DNA from: Gammaproteobacteria bacterium
Lineage (GTDB): Bacteria > Pseudomonadota > Gammaproteobacteria > Steroidobacterales > Woeseiaceae
Length of the DNA: 34,660 nt
NCBI GenBank assembly: GCA_009937525.1
Contig: JAACFE010000015.1
Coordinates: 1 to 34,660 of the forward strand
Direction: 5' to 3'
This document shows, one piece after another, positions 18,237-27,214 of the stretch. Below the pieces are notes generated by a model that worked only from the letters and a program-made list of their open reading frames with translations, was not told the DNA's origin and made no database searches. How positions within the stretch are numbered: the stretch's first letter is position 1; each line of letters starts with the position of its first letter. Position numbers and translations under genes: made by a program.

Positions 18237-18407
18237 TCGGCCGGCGCCGTCCGTTCCGCCTCGTCCGCGGGAGTGAGACGGACATCTCTACTTGGATCAG
18301 TGCCTTACTGGTATCCTCGCCAGAGTTCTTGACGGGGACCTGTTATCCATCCACTGCTGTACAAGACACCGCGATTAGCCTGGCTGGGCGGTCTCCTGCT
18401 CGCCTTC

Positions 18408-20183
18408 TTGCTGATCGGCGCGATATACGCGCCCGGACTGTCCGGGACGCTGTACCTGGACTCCGCCAAGCTGTACCAGGTTGAACAGGTTTACCGGGAG
18501 CGAGGCGCCGACGTCGACGCGGAGGACGTCGCATTCGCCAGCCAGTTTGGTCGCATCATTCCGCAGCTGACTTTCTACCTGAATATCGCGATCGACGGCG
18601 GCGTGAATCCGTATGCGATCAAGCTGACCAACGTAATCATTCATGTCGTCAACGGCTTGCTCGTGTACCTGTTCGCGCTGCTGCTGCTGGAACGAACGCA
18701 GTATCGCGAGCGTCGGCAACTGCTGGCCGCCGCGGTGGCGCTGGCCTGGCTGATATCGGCCGTCAACGTGAGCGGCGTGCTTTACGCGGTACAGAGAATG
18801 AACCAGCTGGCGACCTTCTTCTCGCTTGGCGCGCTCGTTTACTACCTCAAGATTCGCGGAGCACAATCCGGGCGCCCGATGTCAGCCCCGCGACTCCTGG
18901 CGCTCGTTGCCGGCGTCGCTGCATTGACTGTCGTTGCCTACGCTTGCAAGGAAAATGCGCTACTCGTACCCATATTCGTCGTGCTGGTCGAGTGGTACCT
19001 GTTTCCGGACCTGGCGGCATGGCTGCGCACGAAGGCCGGTCTCGCGACGACAGTAACAGCGGCCGCGGTAACGGTGGCGCTGCTGGCCTGGTTACTGCCG
19101 GGCAGCGACTTGATGGACTACAGCACCCGGACATTCACGCCGGAAGAACGCGTGCTGACGCAGGCGCGAATCCTGTGGATCTACATGATCCAGATTGTCG
19201 TGCCGACATCAACGGCCACCGGGCTTTACCAGGACGGTATTCCCGTATCGACAGGGCTGTTCTCCCCGGTGTCGACGGCTGTCGCACTCGCGGGCCTCGT
19301 CGGCCTGCTGGTCTTTGCCATTCGTCATCGGGGCCATGAAACCGCGGGCATCATTGCGTTCGGAGTCGCTTTCTTCCTGGCCGGACATCTGCTGGAAAGC
19401 TCGGTGTTCCCGCTGGAACTCTACTACGAGCATCGCAATTACCTGCCGTCAGCGGGTCTGTACCTGGCGCTCATCGTACTTGCTTACGTCCTGCTCCGAC
19501 GGGAACCCCGCGGCTGGGCGATCGGAATTGCCGCCGTGTACTTCGGCGCTGTCGCGGTTGTTTCGCACGCGAAGGCAGTCACCTGGTCGGACGAGCAGCA
19601 GGCATACCGTCTCGCGCTCGCACGCGATTATCTGTCGCCGCGGGCCGCGAGCAACATGGCGCAGATATACCTTGAAGAGGGAAGAATCGCTCCAGCTATG
19701 CAGCTGCTGGACCGCGTCATCGCGGAGTCCCCTCACGAGGCGCTGCGTGCCAGGCTGCAGAAGTTGTACGTCCAGTGTGCGATCGGCGCCCCGCCGGATG
19801 AACGGCTTTACACCGGGCTGCCGGATGTGACGGGTCGGGAGCTTGAAATCGAGGTCTCCCAGGCATTATCGAACGTGGTCAATATCTACTCGACAACCCG
19901 CTGCGAGGCGATCGATACCGACCGGCTGATATCGATACTCCGGACGATGTCGTCGACATTGCGCTCGGACCAGCGGTCGTCCTGGCACGTCGACTATTAC
20001 ATCGGCCAGCTGTATTCCACCTACGACAAACAGCAGGCAGCAGCGTGGCTCGAAAGTCGATTCCTGGACGGTGAGGAATCGGCGGGCTGGGTTCTCAACG
20101 AGTTGCTGGAGCAGGACGACAGCATCGAAGTTGCCCCGGATACCGCCGCCGCTCTCGACAGACTTGATTCCAGGGCGCCCTGA
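18408..20183 (+). CDS. TMTC-like multi-helix membrane glycosyltransferase with C-terminal TPR-like region
   Basis: About ten transmembrane helices fill residues 1-400, followed by a soluble helical tail with TPR-like spacing ('NMAQIYLEEGRIAPAMQLLDRVIAESP'). Landmarks such as 'YAIKLTNVIIHVVNGLLVYL', 'ACKENALLVPIFVVLVEW' and 'LLESSVFPLELYYEHRNYLPS' match bacterial relatives of TMTC-type protein O-mannosyltransferases (GT-C fold). These transfer sugar from a lipid-linked donor in the membrane. The first ATG/GTG/TTG in frame is TTG 18408, but it lies inside the first hydrophobic helix. The frame is open back to 18333 and continues a sensible N-terminus ('LLYKTPRLAWLGGLLLAFLL'), so the real start is likely around 18345-18357 at a non-standard codon. 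Donor and acceptor unknown. Confidence 0.75.
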   Translation: MLIGAIYAPGLSGTLYLDSAKLYQVEQVYRERGADVDAEDVAFASQFGRIIPQLTFYLNIAIDGGVNPYAIKLTNVIIHVVNGLLVYLFALLLLERTQYRERRQLLAAAVALAWLISAVNVSGVLYAVQRMNQLATFFSLGALVYYLKIRGAQSGRPMSAPRLLALVAGVAALTVVAYACKENALLVPIFVVLVEWYLFPDLAAWLRTKAGLATTVTAAAVTVALLAWLLPGSDLMDYSTRTFTPEERVLTQARILWIYMIQIVVPTSTATGLYQDGIPVSTGLFSPVSTAVALAGLVGLLVFAIRHRGHETAGIIAFGVAFFLAGHLLESSVFPLELYYEHRNYLPSAGLYLALIVLAYVLLRREPRGWAIGIAAVYFGAVAVVSHAKAVTWSDEQQAYRLALARDYLSPRAASNMAQIYLEEGRIAPAMQLLDRVIAESPHEALRARLQKLYVQCAIGAPPDERLYTGLPDVTGRELEIEVSQALSNVVNIYSTTRCEAIDTDRLISILRTMSSTLRSDQRSSWHVDYYIGQLYSTYDKQQAAAWLESRFLDGEESAGWVLNELLEQDDSIEVAPDTAAALDRLDSRAP

Positions 20184-20199
20184 ACGAACCTGTAGCGCC

Positions 20200-21075
20200 T
20201 TACGCTGCGCCGAGCTTGCGGAGCGCCACGAACAGCATCGCTATCGACAACAGGACGAACAGCACGCTGATTGCCCTGCGCATCGTGTGGGGTGATATCC
20301 GGCCCTGCAGCCGCGGCCCGATCTGGCCTCCGATCAGGACGCCCGGAATGTCGTAACACAGCAGGTTCCACGGCACCGCGGTCCAGCCGCCACTCTTGAT
20401 CAGCTGAACGACGAGTGTCGTCGACGCGAAAACGACCGTCGTGATCACGACCAGGACGGACGTTGCCGCCGCGACGGCAATGGGGAGACCCTTGCGCGTC
20501 AGCTGCGAGATCGTTACCTCGCCGATGCCCACCGATACCATGCCCGTCAGGAAAGCCCCGATTCCGGTCAGCACCTTGCTGCGCAGCCCGAGCCCTGGCA
20601 CGTCGTAGCTGTAGGAATGTCCTTTCGAATCAACGATCGTGCACTGTTCCATGGCGGTTGTCGCGGCCGCCGCTGCGCGTGCCGGCGGCCGGTTGCGCCA
20701 CATGACGACCGACAGGACTGCAACCAGTACCCCATAGCTCGCGAGCAATACGCTGTCGTGGACGACACCCGCGGTCAGGGCGCCCGCCACCGCCACCGGC
20801 ACCGATACCATGATGATGCGCTGCGCCAGACGATAGTCGATCAGTCTGCGGCGGTAGTAGCCGATGAAGCCCGACAGGAAGCCGAAGGTCTGCGTGATCA
20901 GCGCCGTTACGATAGCTGCGACCGTCGAACCCAGCACGTACTCGGGCCCGAGCAGCGGAAACACCAGAATGAAAATCGGCGTGAACAGTGCGGCGCCGCC
21001 GATGCCGCTCAGCATTGCGCAGGTCGCGACCAGGATCGAGACCGGAAACATGAACCAGTAGAGCGTGAAATCCAT
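20200..21075 (-). CDS. TauE/SafE family membrane permease (sulfite exporter-like)
   Basis: A 291-residue inner-membrane protein with about eight helices in two repeats. The first repeat starts 'MLSGIGGAALFTPIFILVFPLLG' and the second contains 'FLTGMVSVGIGEVTISQL', the paired glycine-rich motifs of the TauE/SafE (DUF81) family. A soluble loop of about 40 residues lies between the repeats ('AMEQCTIVDSKGHSYSYDVPG'). Members export sulfite, sulfoacetate or other small organosulfur anions, though many are untested. ATG 21075 starts the first helix cleanly; the frame is open further upstream. It converges with the glycosyltransferase gene, with a gap of 16 nt. A link with sulfide oxidation by FccAB is possible but not shown. 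Confidence 0.85.
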   Translation of the reverse strand: MDFTLYWFMFPVSILVATCAMLSGIGGAALFTPIFILVFPLLGPEYVLGSTVAAIVTALITQTFGFLSGFIGYYRRRLIDYRLAQRIIMVSVPVAVAGALTAGVVHDSVLLASYGVLVAVLSVVMWRNRPPARAAAAATTAMEQCTIVDSKGHSYSYDVPGLGLRSKVLTGIGAFLTGMVSVGIGEVTISQLTRKGLPIAVAAATSVLVVITTVVFASTTLVVQLIKSGGWTAVPWNLLCYDIPGVLIGGQIGPRLQGRISPHTMRRAISVLFVLLSIAMLFVALRKLGAA

Positions 21076-21266
21076 TCCGTAATGCCGGAGACTCTCTCTG
21101 AGACCTCCCCAAGAACCGCAGCGGGAGAGTATTGTTGAAGTGCGGCGGAACGGCAATGCTTCGGACGCGTTATCGATACGCTAGTGGTTTGCCCCTATAG
21201 GCCGGTCGGCAACGCGGGCGCAGTTTTCGACTAGAATTGACGATCAATCGGGAAGACTGGAATCGC

Positions 21267-24020
21267 ATGAAAAGAAAACTTGTCTATTCATTTTCGGAAG
21301 GCGACGGCAAGAACAAGCAACTGCTTGGCGGCAAGGGCGCCAATCTGTGCGAGATGACGCAGATCGGCCTCAATGTGCCTCCCGGCTTCGTAATCACGAC
21401 GGAGGCTTGCCTCGACTACCTCCAGGAGAACGAAATTCCGGCGGGGTTGCCGGAGTCGATCAGCGACGCAATCGCGGGCCTGGAGGCGGCGACGGGAAGA
21501 AAATTCGGGGTCGCTGACAACCCGCTGCTGGTCTCGGTCAGGTCCGGTTCCGCGCTGTCGATGCCGGGGATGATGGACACGATACTGAACCTCGGGCTGA
21601 ACGACGAGACGCTCGCGGGACTGATCGAACAGACCGGCGACGAGCGCTTCGCCTACGACGCTTACCGCCGGTTCATCCAGCTGTTCGGCAAGGTCGCGTT
21701 CGGCATCGGCGACGAGAAGTTCGACGAGCACTTCAACGACGTCAAGCAACGCGCCGGCGTCAAGGCCGATATCGGCCTCGAAGCGGGGCACCTGAGGGAG
21801 ATCAGCGACAAGTTTCTGCTCGTGGTTCGCCAGGAAACGGGCGAAGAGTTTCCGCAGGACGTCATGCGCCAGCTGCAGCTCGCGGTCGAAGCCGTGTTCC
21901 GCTCCTGGATGGGCAAGCGTGCCGTGGATTATCGGCGCGAATTCAATATCACGCCGGACATGGCCAATGGCACCGCCGTCAACGTCTGCACGATGGTGTT
22001 CGGGAACATGGGCGACGACTGTGCGACGGGTGTGGGCTTCACGCGAAATCCCGGGACCGGCGAGAACGAGATGTTCGGTGAATACCTGACGAATGCCCAG
22101 GGCGAGGACGTGGTCGCGGGCATCCGCACGCCGAAACCACTCGCCGAGATGGAAAAAGAGATGCCCGCGCAGTATGCGCAGCTCGTCGAACTCCGCAACA
22201 AGCTCGAAACGCATTACGGGGAAGTGCAGGACTACGAGTTCACGATCGAGAAGGGCACGCTCTACTGCCTGCAGACGCGCAACGGCAAGATGAACGCGGC
22301 CGCCCGTGTCAAAACGTCGGTCGACATGTTGAGGGAAGGGTTGATCGGCAGGGACCAGGCGCTCCTGCGGGTAGAGCCCGAGATTCTCGAGCAACTGCTG
22401 CATCCGACGCTGGATCCGGCCAGCAATGATGAGCCCGTTGCGTACGGATTGCCGGCGTCTCCGGGTGCGGCATCCGGCAAGTGCGTCTTCGATGCCGATC
22501 TTGCCGAAAAGATGGGCAATACCGGCGAGCAGGTCATCCTGGTCCGGGAAGAGACACGTCCCGAGGATATTCACGGGTTCTTTGCCGCGCAGGGCATACT
22601 GACCAGCCGTGGCGGCAAGACGTCGCATGCGGCCGTCGTGGCGCGTGGAATGGGCAAGCCCTGCGTCGCCGGCGCGGAAGGCATCACCGTGGATGTTGCG
22701 TTGCGGATGGCCCACGTCGGCGGCCACGTGATTCACGAGGGCGACATCATCACCCTGGATGGTGGCACCGGAGAGGTCTATCTGGGCGCCATCCCCACGC
22801 TGGAGGCGGACTTCTCCGACGACCTGCGTACGCTGCTCGGTTGGGCAGATGAGACCGCCGATCTCAAGGTCATGGCCAACGCCGACACGCCGGACGCGGC
22901 CAGGAGGGCGCGCGAGTATGGCGCGATGGGTATCGGGCTGTGTCGCACGGAACGCATGTTCAACGCCAGCGACCGCCTGCCCGTCGTCATCGACATGATC
23001 CTTGCCAACAATGCCGAGGACCGCAAAGCGGCTCTGAACAGGCTGCTGCCGTTTCAGCGCGCGGATTTCATCGACCTGTTCACGGTCATGGCACCGGATC
23101 CGGTTACCGTGCGCCTGCTCGATCCCCCGATGCATGAATTCCTGCCGACCGAGCAGCAGCTGCTGGAACAGATCAGGACACTGAGTCTGTACCGCGACGT
23201 CGTGCGCGGTCGTGAAACCGCCCTTGCGACGATGACCGATCCGTCACCGCTTCCGGAGCCGTTCAGCGAACTCAACGAAGAGATCGTTATCGATGCGATA
23301 AGCACCAAGGAACGCATGCTGAAGAAGGTCCGGGAGCTGCAGGAGACGAACCCGATGCTGGGCCACCGCGGCGTACGGCTGGGAATCACGTACCCGGAAA
23401 TCTACGAAATGCAGATCGAGGCGATCCTGGAAGCGGCAGCCGAGTGCGCGCAGAAGGGCATAAGGGTGCAGCCGGAGATCATGGTGCCGCAGGTCATTAC
23501 CTCCGAGGAGCTCCTGCACGTGAGGCAGACCGTGGACCGGAGGACGGCAGAACTCAAGAAAGAATTCGGCGAGTCCGTCGATTTCAAGTTCGGCACGATG
23601 ATCGAAACCGTGCGCGCCTGCACGCGCGCAAGAAAACTCGCGGCAAGCGCCGAGTTTTTCTCCTTCGGCACCAACGACCTTACCCAGGCGACCTTCTCCT
23701 TCTCGCGAGAGGATGCCGAGAACAAGTTCCTGCCCATGTACAACGATTCGGGGATCCTGCAGGACAACCCGTTCGAGGTACTCGACGTCCAGGGCGTCGG
23801 CCAGCTGATCAACATGGCCGTGTACAACGGCCGCCAGGTCCGAAGCGACCTCAAGATCGGGATCTGCGGCGAGCAGGGCGGGCACCCCGAGTCCATCCGG
23901 TTTTGCCATCACGTGGGGCTTGACTACGTCTCCTGCTCCGGCCCACGGGTCCCGATCGCGAGGCTCGCGGCGGCGCATGCAAAGTTGCGGCAGGAGGATT
24001 ACGTCGCCTTCCAGCGCTGA
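21267..24020 (+). CDS. ppdK: Pyruvate, phosphate dikinase
   Basis: A 917-residue cytoplasmic enzyme that interconverts pyruvate + ATP + phosphate with phosphoenolpyruvate + AMP + pyrophosphate. The N-terminal ATP-grasp domain begins 'LLGGKGANLCEMT' and has 'RSGSALSMPGMMDTILNLG'. The central swivelling domain has the phospho-accepting His454 in 'SRGGKTSHAAV'. The C-terminal PEP/pyruvate barrel contains 'GLCRTERMF', 'MLGHRGVRLGI', 'GTNDLTQ' and the catalytic cysteine in 'SCSGPRVPIA'. Length is normal for the bacterial enzyme. ATG 21267 is preferred to TTG 21237. No PPDK regulatory protein is seen nearby. The P-type ATPase starts 27 nt after its stop, so they may be co-transcribed. Confidence 0.96.
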   Translation: MKRKLVYSFSEGDGKNKQLLGGKGANLCEMTQIGLNVPPGFVITTEACLDYLQENEIPAGLPESISDAIAGLEAATGRKFGVADNPLLVSVRSGSALSMPGMMDTILNLGLNDETLAGLIEQTGDERFAYDAYRRFIQLFGKVAFGIGDEKFDEHFNDVKQRAGVKADIGLEAGHLREISDKFLLVVRQETGEEFPQDVMRQLQLAVEAVFRSWMGKRAVDYRREFNITPDMANGTAVNVCTMVFGNMGDDCATGVGFTRNPGTGENEMFGEYLTNAQGEDVVAGIRTPKPLAEMEKEMPAQYAQLVELRNKLETHYGEVQDYEFTIEKGTLYCLQTRNGKMNAAARVKTSVDMLREGLIGRDQALLRVEPEILEQLLHPTLDPASNDEPVAYGLPASPGAASGKCVFDADLAEKMGNTGEQVILVREETRPEDIHGFFAAQGILTSRGGKTSHAAVVARGMGKPCVAGAEGITVDVALRMAHVGGHVIHEGDIITLDGGTGEVYLGAIPTLEADFSDDLRTLLGWADETADLKVMANADTPDAARRAREYGAMGIGLCRTERMFNASDRLPVVIDMILANNAEDRKAALNRLLPFQRADFIDLFTVMAPDPVTVRLLDPPMHEFLPTEQQLLEQIRTLSLYRDVVRGRETALATMTDPSPLPEPFSELNEEIVIDAISTKERMLKKVRELQETNPMLGHRGVRLGITYPEIYEMQIEAILEAAAECAQKGIRVQPEIMVPQVITSEELLHVRQTVDRRTAELKKEFGESVDFKFGTMIETVRACTRARKLAASAEFFSFGTNDLTQATFSFSREDAENKFLPMYNDSGILQDNPFEVLDVQGVGQLINMAVYNGRQVRSDLKIGICGEQGGHPESIRFCHHVGLDYVSCSGPRVPIARLAAAHAKLRQEDYVAFQR

Positions 24021-24047
24021 ACGAGGAGCATATCGGCGGGAATCGCT

Positions 24048-26666
24048 ATGAACCGTCCTCATCCGGTCGAGCCGTGGCACCGCAAGGATGCGGCCACGAT
24101 CCTGAGTTTGCTCGGCACGTCTCCCGATTCCGGACTGAGCAACCGAGACGCACAGGAAAAGCTCGAGGAGATCGGCGCGAACGAGATCGAGGCGCAGCGC
24201 GGGCACGGCGTGTTGCGCTTGTTTGCACACCAGTTCGCGGACGTGATGATTGCGCTCCTGTTGGCGGCGGCGGTCATTTCCGGGTGGCTGGGCGACGTGA
24301 TCGATACGGCCGCGATTGTCGTCATCGTCGCACTCAACGCGACGGTCGGGGTGATCCAGGAGTATCGCGCGCAGCGGGCGATCGCTGCGCTGCGGCGCAT
24401 GAGCGCGCCGACAGCCCGGGTCTTGAGGGATGGGGAACTACTGGAGATTCCGGCGCGGGACGTGGTTCCGGGGGATATCGTGCAGATCGAAGCCGGTGAT
24501 GTCGTGGCGGCGGACATGCGCCTGATAAACGCCGTCGACCTCGGGGTGGACGAGTCTGCGCTGACCGGGGAGTCGGTGCCCGTGTCGAAGACCGACGACG
24601 TCGTGCACGCCGGCGAGACGGCACTGGGCGAGCGCCGGAACATGGCTTACAAGAGCACCCTGGTAACGCGAGGCCGCGGCAGCGGTGTCGTCATCGCGAC
24701 CGGGCGGGCCACGGAGATCGGCCGCATCGCCGACCTGTTGCGCGGAGCGGGCGAAGCCAGGACCCCGCTGCAGCGGCGCCTGGCACGATTCAGCCGGCGC
24801 ATCGCACTCGTTGTGCTGGCTATCTGCGGCATCGTGTTCGCGACCGGTTTGCTGCAGGGCCAGCCGGCCTTGCTGATGTTCATGACCGCGCTCAGCCTTG
24901 CCGTTGCGGCGGTGCCGGAGGCGCTGCCCGCCGTCATAACGCTCGCGCTGGGCCTCGGCGCGCGGCGGCTGGGAGAGAAGAACGCGCTCGTGCGGCGTCT
25001 GCCCGCGGTCGAATCCCTGGGTTCGGTCACCTACATATGCGCGGACAAGACCGGCACGCTTACCGAGAATCGCATGACGCTATCGGTTCTTTACGCGGAC
25101 GGCGCCGAGCATACCGAGCTGACGGCGGCATTGCCGGGATTGCTCGGACAGCGCATCGGGGAGGTACTCGCGCTGTGCAACGATGCCGATGCCGACTCGA
25201 TGCGTGGGGACCCTACGGAACTCGCGCTGCTCGCGGGCGCGCAGGCAATGGGTTGCGACAAGCGGGCGCTCGTGCAGCGCCTGCCGAGGACTGGTGAACT
25301 CCCGTTTGAAGCGGAGCGGCGCTGCATGGTGACGCTTCATGACGGGTCCGACGGCGCGCTGGCGCTGGTCAAGGGGGCGCCGGAGCGGGTCATCGAGGGC
25401 TGCAGGGACCAGTTGACGAGCCAGGGCAGGGTGGCGATGACGGATTCGCTGCTCGAAGCTGCCGACACGATGGCCGAGCGCGGTTACCGGGTCCTTGCGC
25501 TGGCCTTTCGCGACGACTTCACGGGTACAGGCGAAGTCAGCGCGGCCGAACTGGAGACGGGCTGGACCTTCCTGGGCTTCGCCGGGCTGATCGATCCGCC
25601 GCGCGCGGGGGCGCTGGACGCCATACGCGAGTGCCGTGCGGCGGGCATCGTGCCGGTCATGATTACCGGCGACCACCCGGCAACGGCCCGGGCGATCGCC
25701 CGGCAACTGGAGATCGCCGATGGCGCGTCGGAATCATTCACGGGCGATGAGCTGGCGGTGCTGTCGGATGACGAATTCGAACAGCACGTCGAGCGCATCC
25801 GCGTGTACGCACGAGTCGACCCGGAACAAAAGATCCGCATCGTTCGGGCGTTGCAGGACCGGGGGCACTTCGTCGCGATGACGGGCGACGGCGTCAATGA
25901 TGCCCCTGCGCTCAAGGCCGCCACTATTGGCGTCGCGATGGGGCGGCGCGGCACGGACGTGGCGCGCGAGGCCGCCGAACTCGTACTTCTGGATGATAGC
26001 TTTGCCACGATCGTGACGGCCGTGAACGAGGGTCGGCGGATCTTCGACGACATCCGAAAGTTCATCCGCTACACGATGACCAGCAACTCGGGCGAGATCT
26101 GGGTGCTGGTGCTTGCACCGCTGCTCGGCCTGCCCTTGCCATTGCTGCCCCTGCACATTCTCTGGATCAACCTGGTGACGGACGGGCTCCCGGGTCTTGC
26201 GTTGTCGGCGGAACCCGCGGAACGCGACGCCATGCAGCGCAGGCCGAGGCCGCCGGAGGAGAGCATCTTCGCGCACGGCATGGCCGGTCACATACTCTGG
26301 GTGGGCCTCCTGATCGGCGGCCTGACGCTCGCGACGCAGGCATGGACGTGGACAAGGAACGAGGCCGAGTGGCAGACGATGGTATTCACGGTGCTGGTCA
26401 TCGCGCAGCTGTTCCACTGCCTGGCGATCCGTTCGGAACAGCTCTCGCTCGCGAGCATCGGCTTGTTCAGCAACCCGGCGCTCGTTGTCGCGATTCTCGT
26501 GACCGTGCTGGCGCAGCTCGCGGTTATCTATCTGCCGCCGCTCAATACCGTATTCCGGACCCAGCCGCTGTCCGGCACGCAGCTCGCGGCCTGTTTCGGG
26601 ATAGGGTCGGTCGTCCTCGTCGCAGTCGAACTCGAGAAGTTCGTACGGCGGCGCGCGGTCGGTTGA
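24048..26666 (+). CDS. P2A-type cation-transporting ATPase (calcium-ATPase-like)
   Basis: An 872-residue inner-membrane pump. The N-terminal cytoplasmic domain contains 'HRKDAATILSLLGTSPDSGLS'. Actuator motif 'LTGES', phosphorylation site DKTGT (Asp333), 'MITGDH' and 'GDGVNDAPAL' are complete. The ion sites match SERCA: 'PEALP' in M4, 'SNSGE' in M5 and 'NLVTDGLP' in M6, so calcium (or manganese) export is likely. One difference is Ala in 'PEALP' where SERCA has Gly. ATG 24048 lies 27 nt after ppdK. It converges with a lipoprotein cytochrome gene with only 6 nt between the stops. Confidence 0.92.
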   Translation: MNRPHPVEPWHRKDAATILSLLGTSPDSGLSNRDAQEKLEEIGANEIEAQRGHGVLRLFAHQFADVMIALLLAAAVISGWLGDVIDTAAIVVIVALNATVGVIQEYRAQRAIAALRRMSAPTARVLRDGELLEIPARDVVPGDIVQIEAGDVVAADMRLINAVDLGVDESALTGESVPVSKTDDVVHAGETALGERRNMAYKSTLVTRGRGSGVVIATGRATEIGRIADLLRGAGEARTPLQRRLARFSRRIALVVLAICGIVFATGLLQGQPALLMFMTALSLAVAAVPEALPAVITLALGLGARRLGEKNALVRRLPAVESLGSVTYICADKTGTLTENRMTLSVLYADGAEHTELTAALPGLLGQRIGEVLALCNDADADSMRGDPTELALLAGAQAMGCDKRALVQRLPRTGELPFEAERRCMVTLHDGSDGALALVKGAPERVIEGCRDQLTSQGRVAMTDSLLEAADTMAERGYRVLALAFRDDFTGTGEVSAAELETGWTFLGFAGLIDPPRAGALDAIRECRAAGIVPVMITGDHPATARAIARQLEIADGASESFTGDELAVLSDDEFEQHVERIRVYARVDPEQKIRIVRALQDRGHFVAMTGDGVNDAPALKAATIGVAMGRRGTDVAREAAELVLLDDSFATIVTAVNEGRRIFDDIRKFIRYTMTSNSGEIWVLVLAPLLGLPLPLLPLHILWINLVTDGLPGLALSAEPAERDAMQRRPRPPEESIFAHGMAGHILWVGLLIGGLTLATQAWTWTRNEAEWQTMVFTVLVIAQLFHCLAIRSEQLSLASIGLFSNPALVVAILVTVLAQLAVIYLPPLNTVFRTQPLSGTQLAACFGIGSVVLVAVELEKFVRRRAVG

Positions 26667-26672
26667 TACTGA

Positions 26673-27071
26673 TCAGTTGTTTTTCGCGCCCTGGTCGATC
26701 CACGTGCCGATGGTTTCGATGTTCGTCCTGGACAGCGCGAATCCCCTGCCTTCGGCCAGCGCCTCGTCGTGATGCGGCGGCATGTGGATCTTCGAATCCG
26801 CCTTCTCGGTGATGACCAGGTAGAGCGAGCTGGACAAGGCGCTGCCCGGCACGACCACCTGTCCGAACTTCGTGCCCCGCATCAGGGAATCGTAGTCATC
26901 CAGGGCCAGACCGCTCGCCAACTCGCCTTCACCGGCGCTGGTATGACAGCTGACGCAGTAATTATCGAGGATAGGCTTTACATTGGCCGAGTAGCTGACC
27001 TGGCGTTCGCAGCCCGCGAGTACGATGCAGAAAAGGACGATACCGAACGAAATCAGGGATTTTGAACTCAT
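26673..27071 (-). CDS. Lipoprotein with a monoheme c-type cytochrome domain
   Basis: A 132-residue protein with a lipoprotein signal: hydrophobic 'FGIVLFCIVLAGC', lipobox LAGC, Cys21. It carries one heme motif, CVSCH (Cys39, Cys42, His43), and a possible axial Met97 in 'IHMPPHH'. The pattern 'VKPILDNYCVSCH...GLALDDYDSLMRGTKFG' and 'TIGTWIDQGA' is that of the planctomycete-type cytochrome C-like (PSCyt1) domain. That domain is often found in periplasmic or outer-membrane electron-transfer proteins. It stands alone, divergent from the SDR gene at 27215. Redox partner unknown. Confidence 0.85.
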   Translation of the reverse strand: MSSKSLISFGIVLFCIVLAGCERQVSYSANVKPILDNYCVSCHTSAGEGELASGLALDDYDSLMRGTKFGQVVVPGSALSSSLYLVITEKADSKIHMPPHHDEALAEGRGFALSRTNIETIGTWIDQGAKNN

Positions 27072-27214
27072 GGCACAATCCTCGCTGGGTCCTTGCTAGA
27101 CGCTAGGACAAGCGAGGGGCCGGGGCTATCGTGGCTTTCCACATAGTTGTTACAGGCTTGCGGCCGCCACGGCGCCGTTCGACAATTCCCTCCCATGTGT
27201 GACGGAGAACCGAT

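Noticed and set aside
18237-18344. GTCCGT / ACGGAC inverted repeat after the dehydrogenase gene as a terminator
   Set aside because: The arms are far apart, the loop is large and there is no T-run, so no confident terminator call is possible.
21288-23135. 615-residue minus-strand open frame opposite ppdK
   Set aside because: Shadow frame of a highly conserved GC-rich gene; composition is rich in Arg, His and Asp with no domain.
26669-26683. ACTGATCAGT palindrome followed by a T-rich stretch between convergent genes
   Set aside because: The palindrome has no loop and overlaps the cytochrome stop codon. It is too short and AT-rich to be called a terminator.
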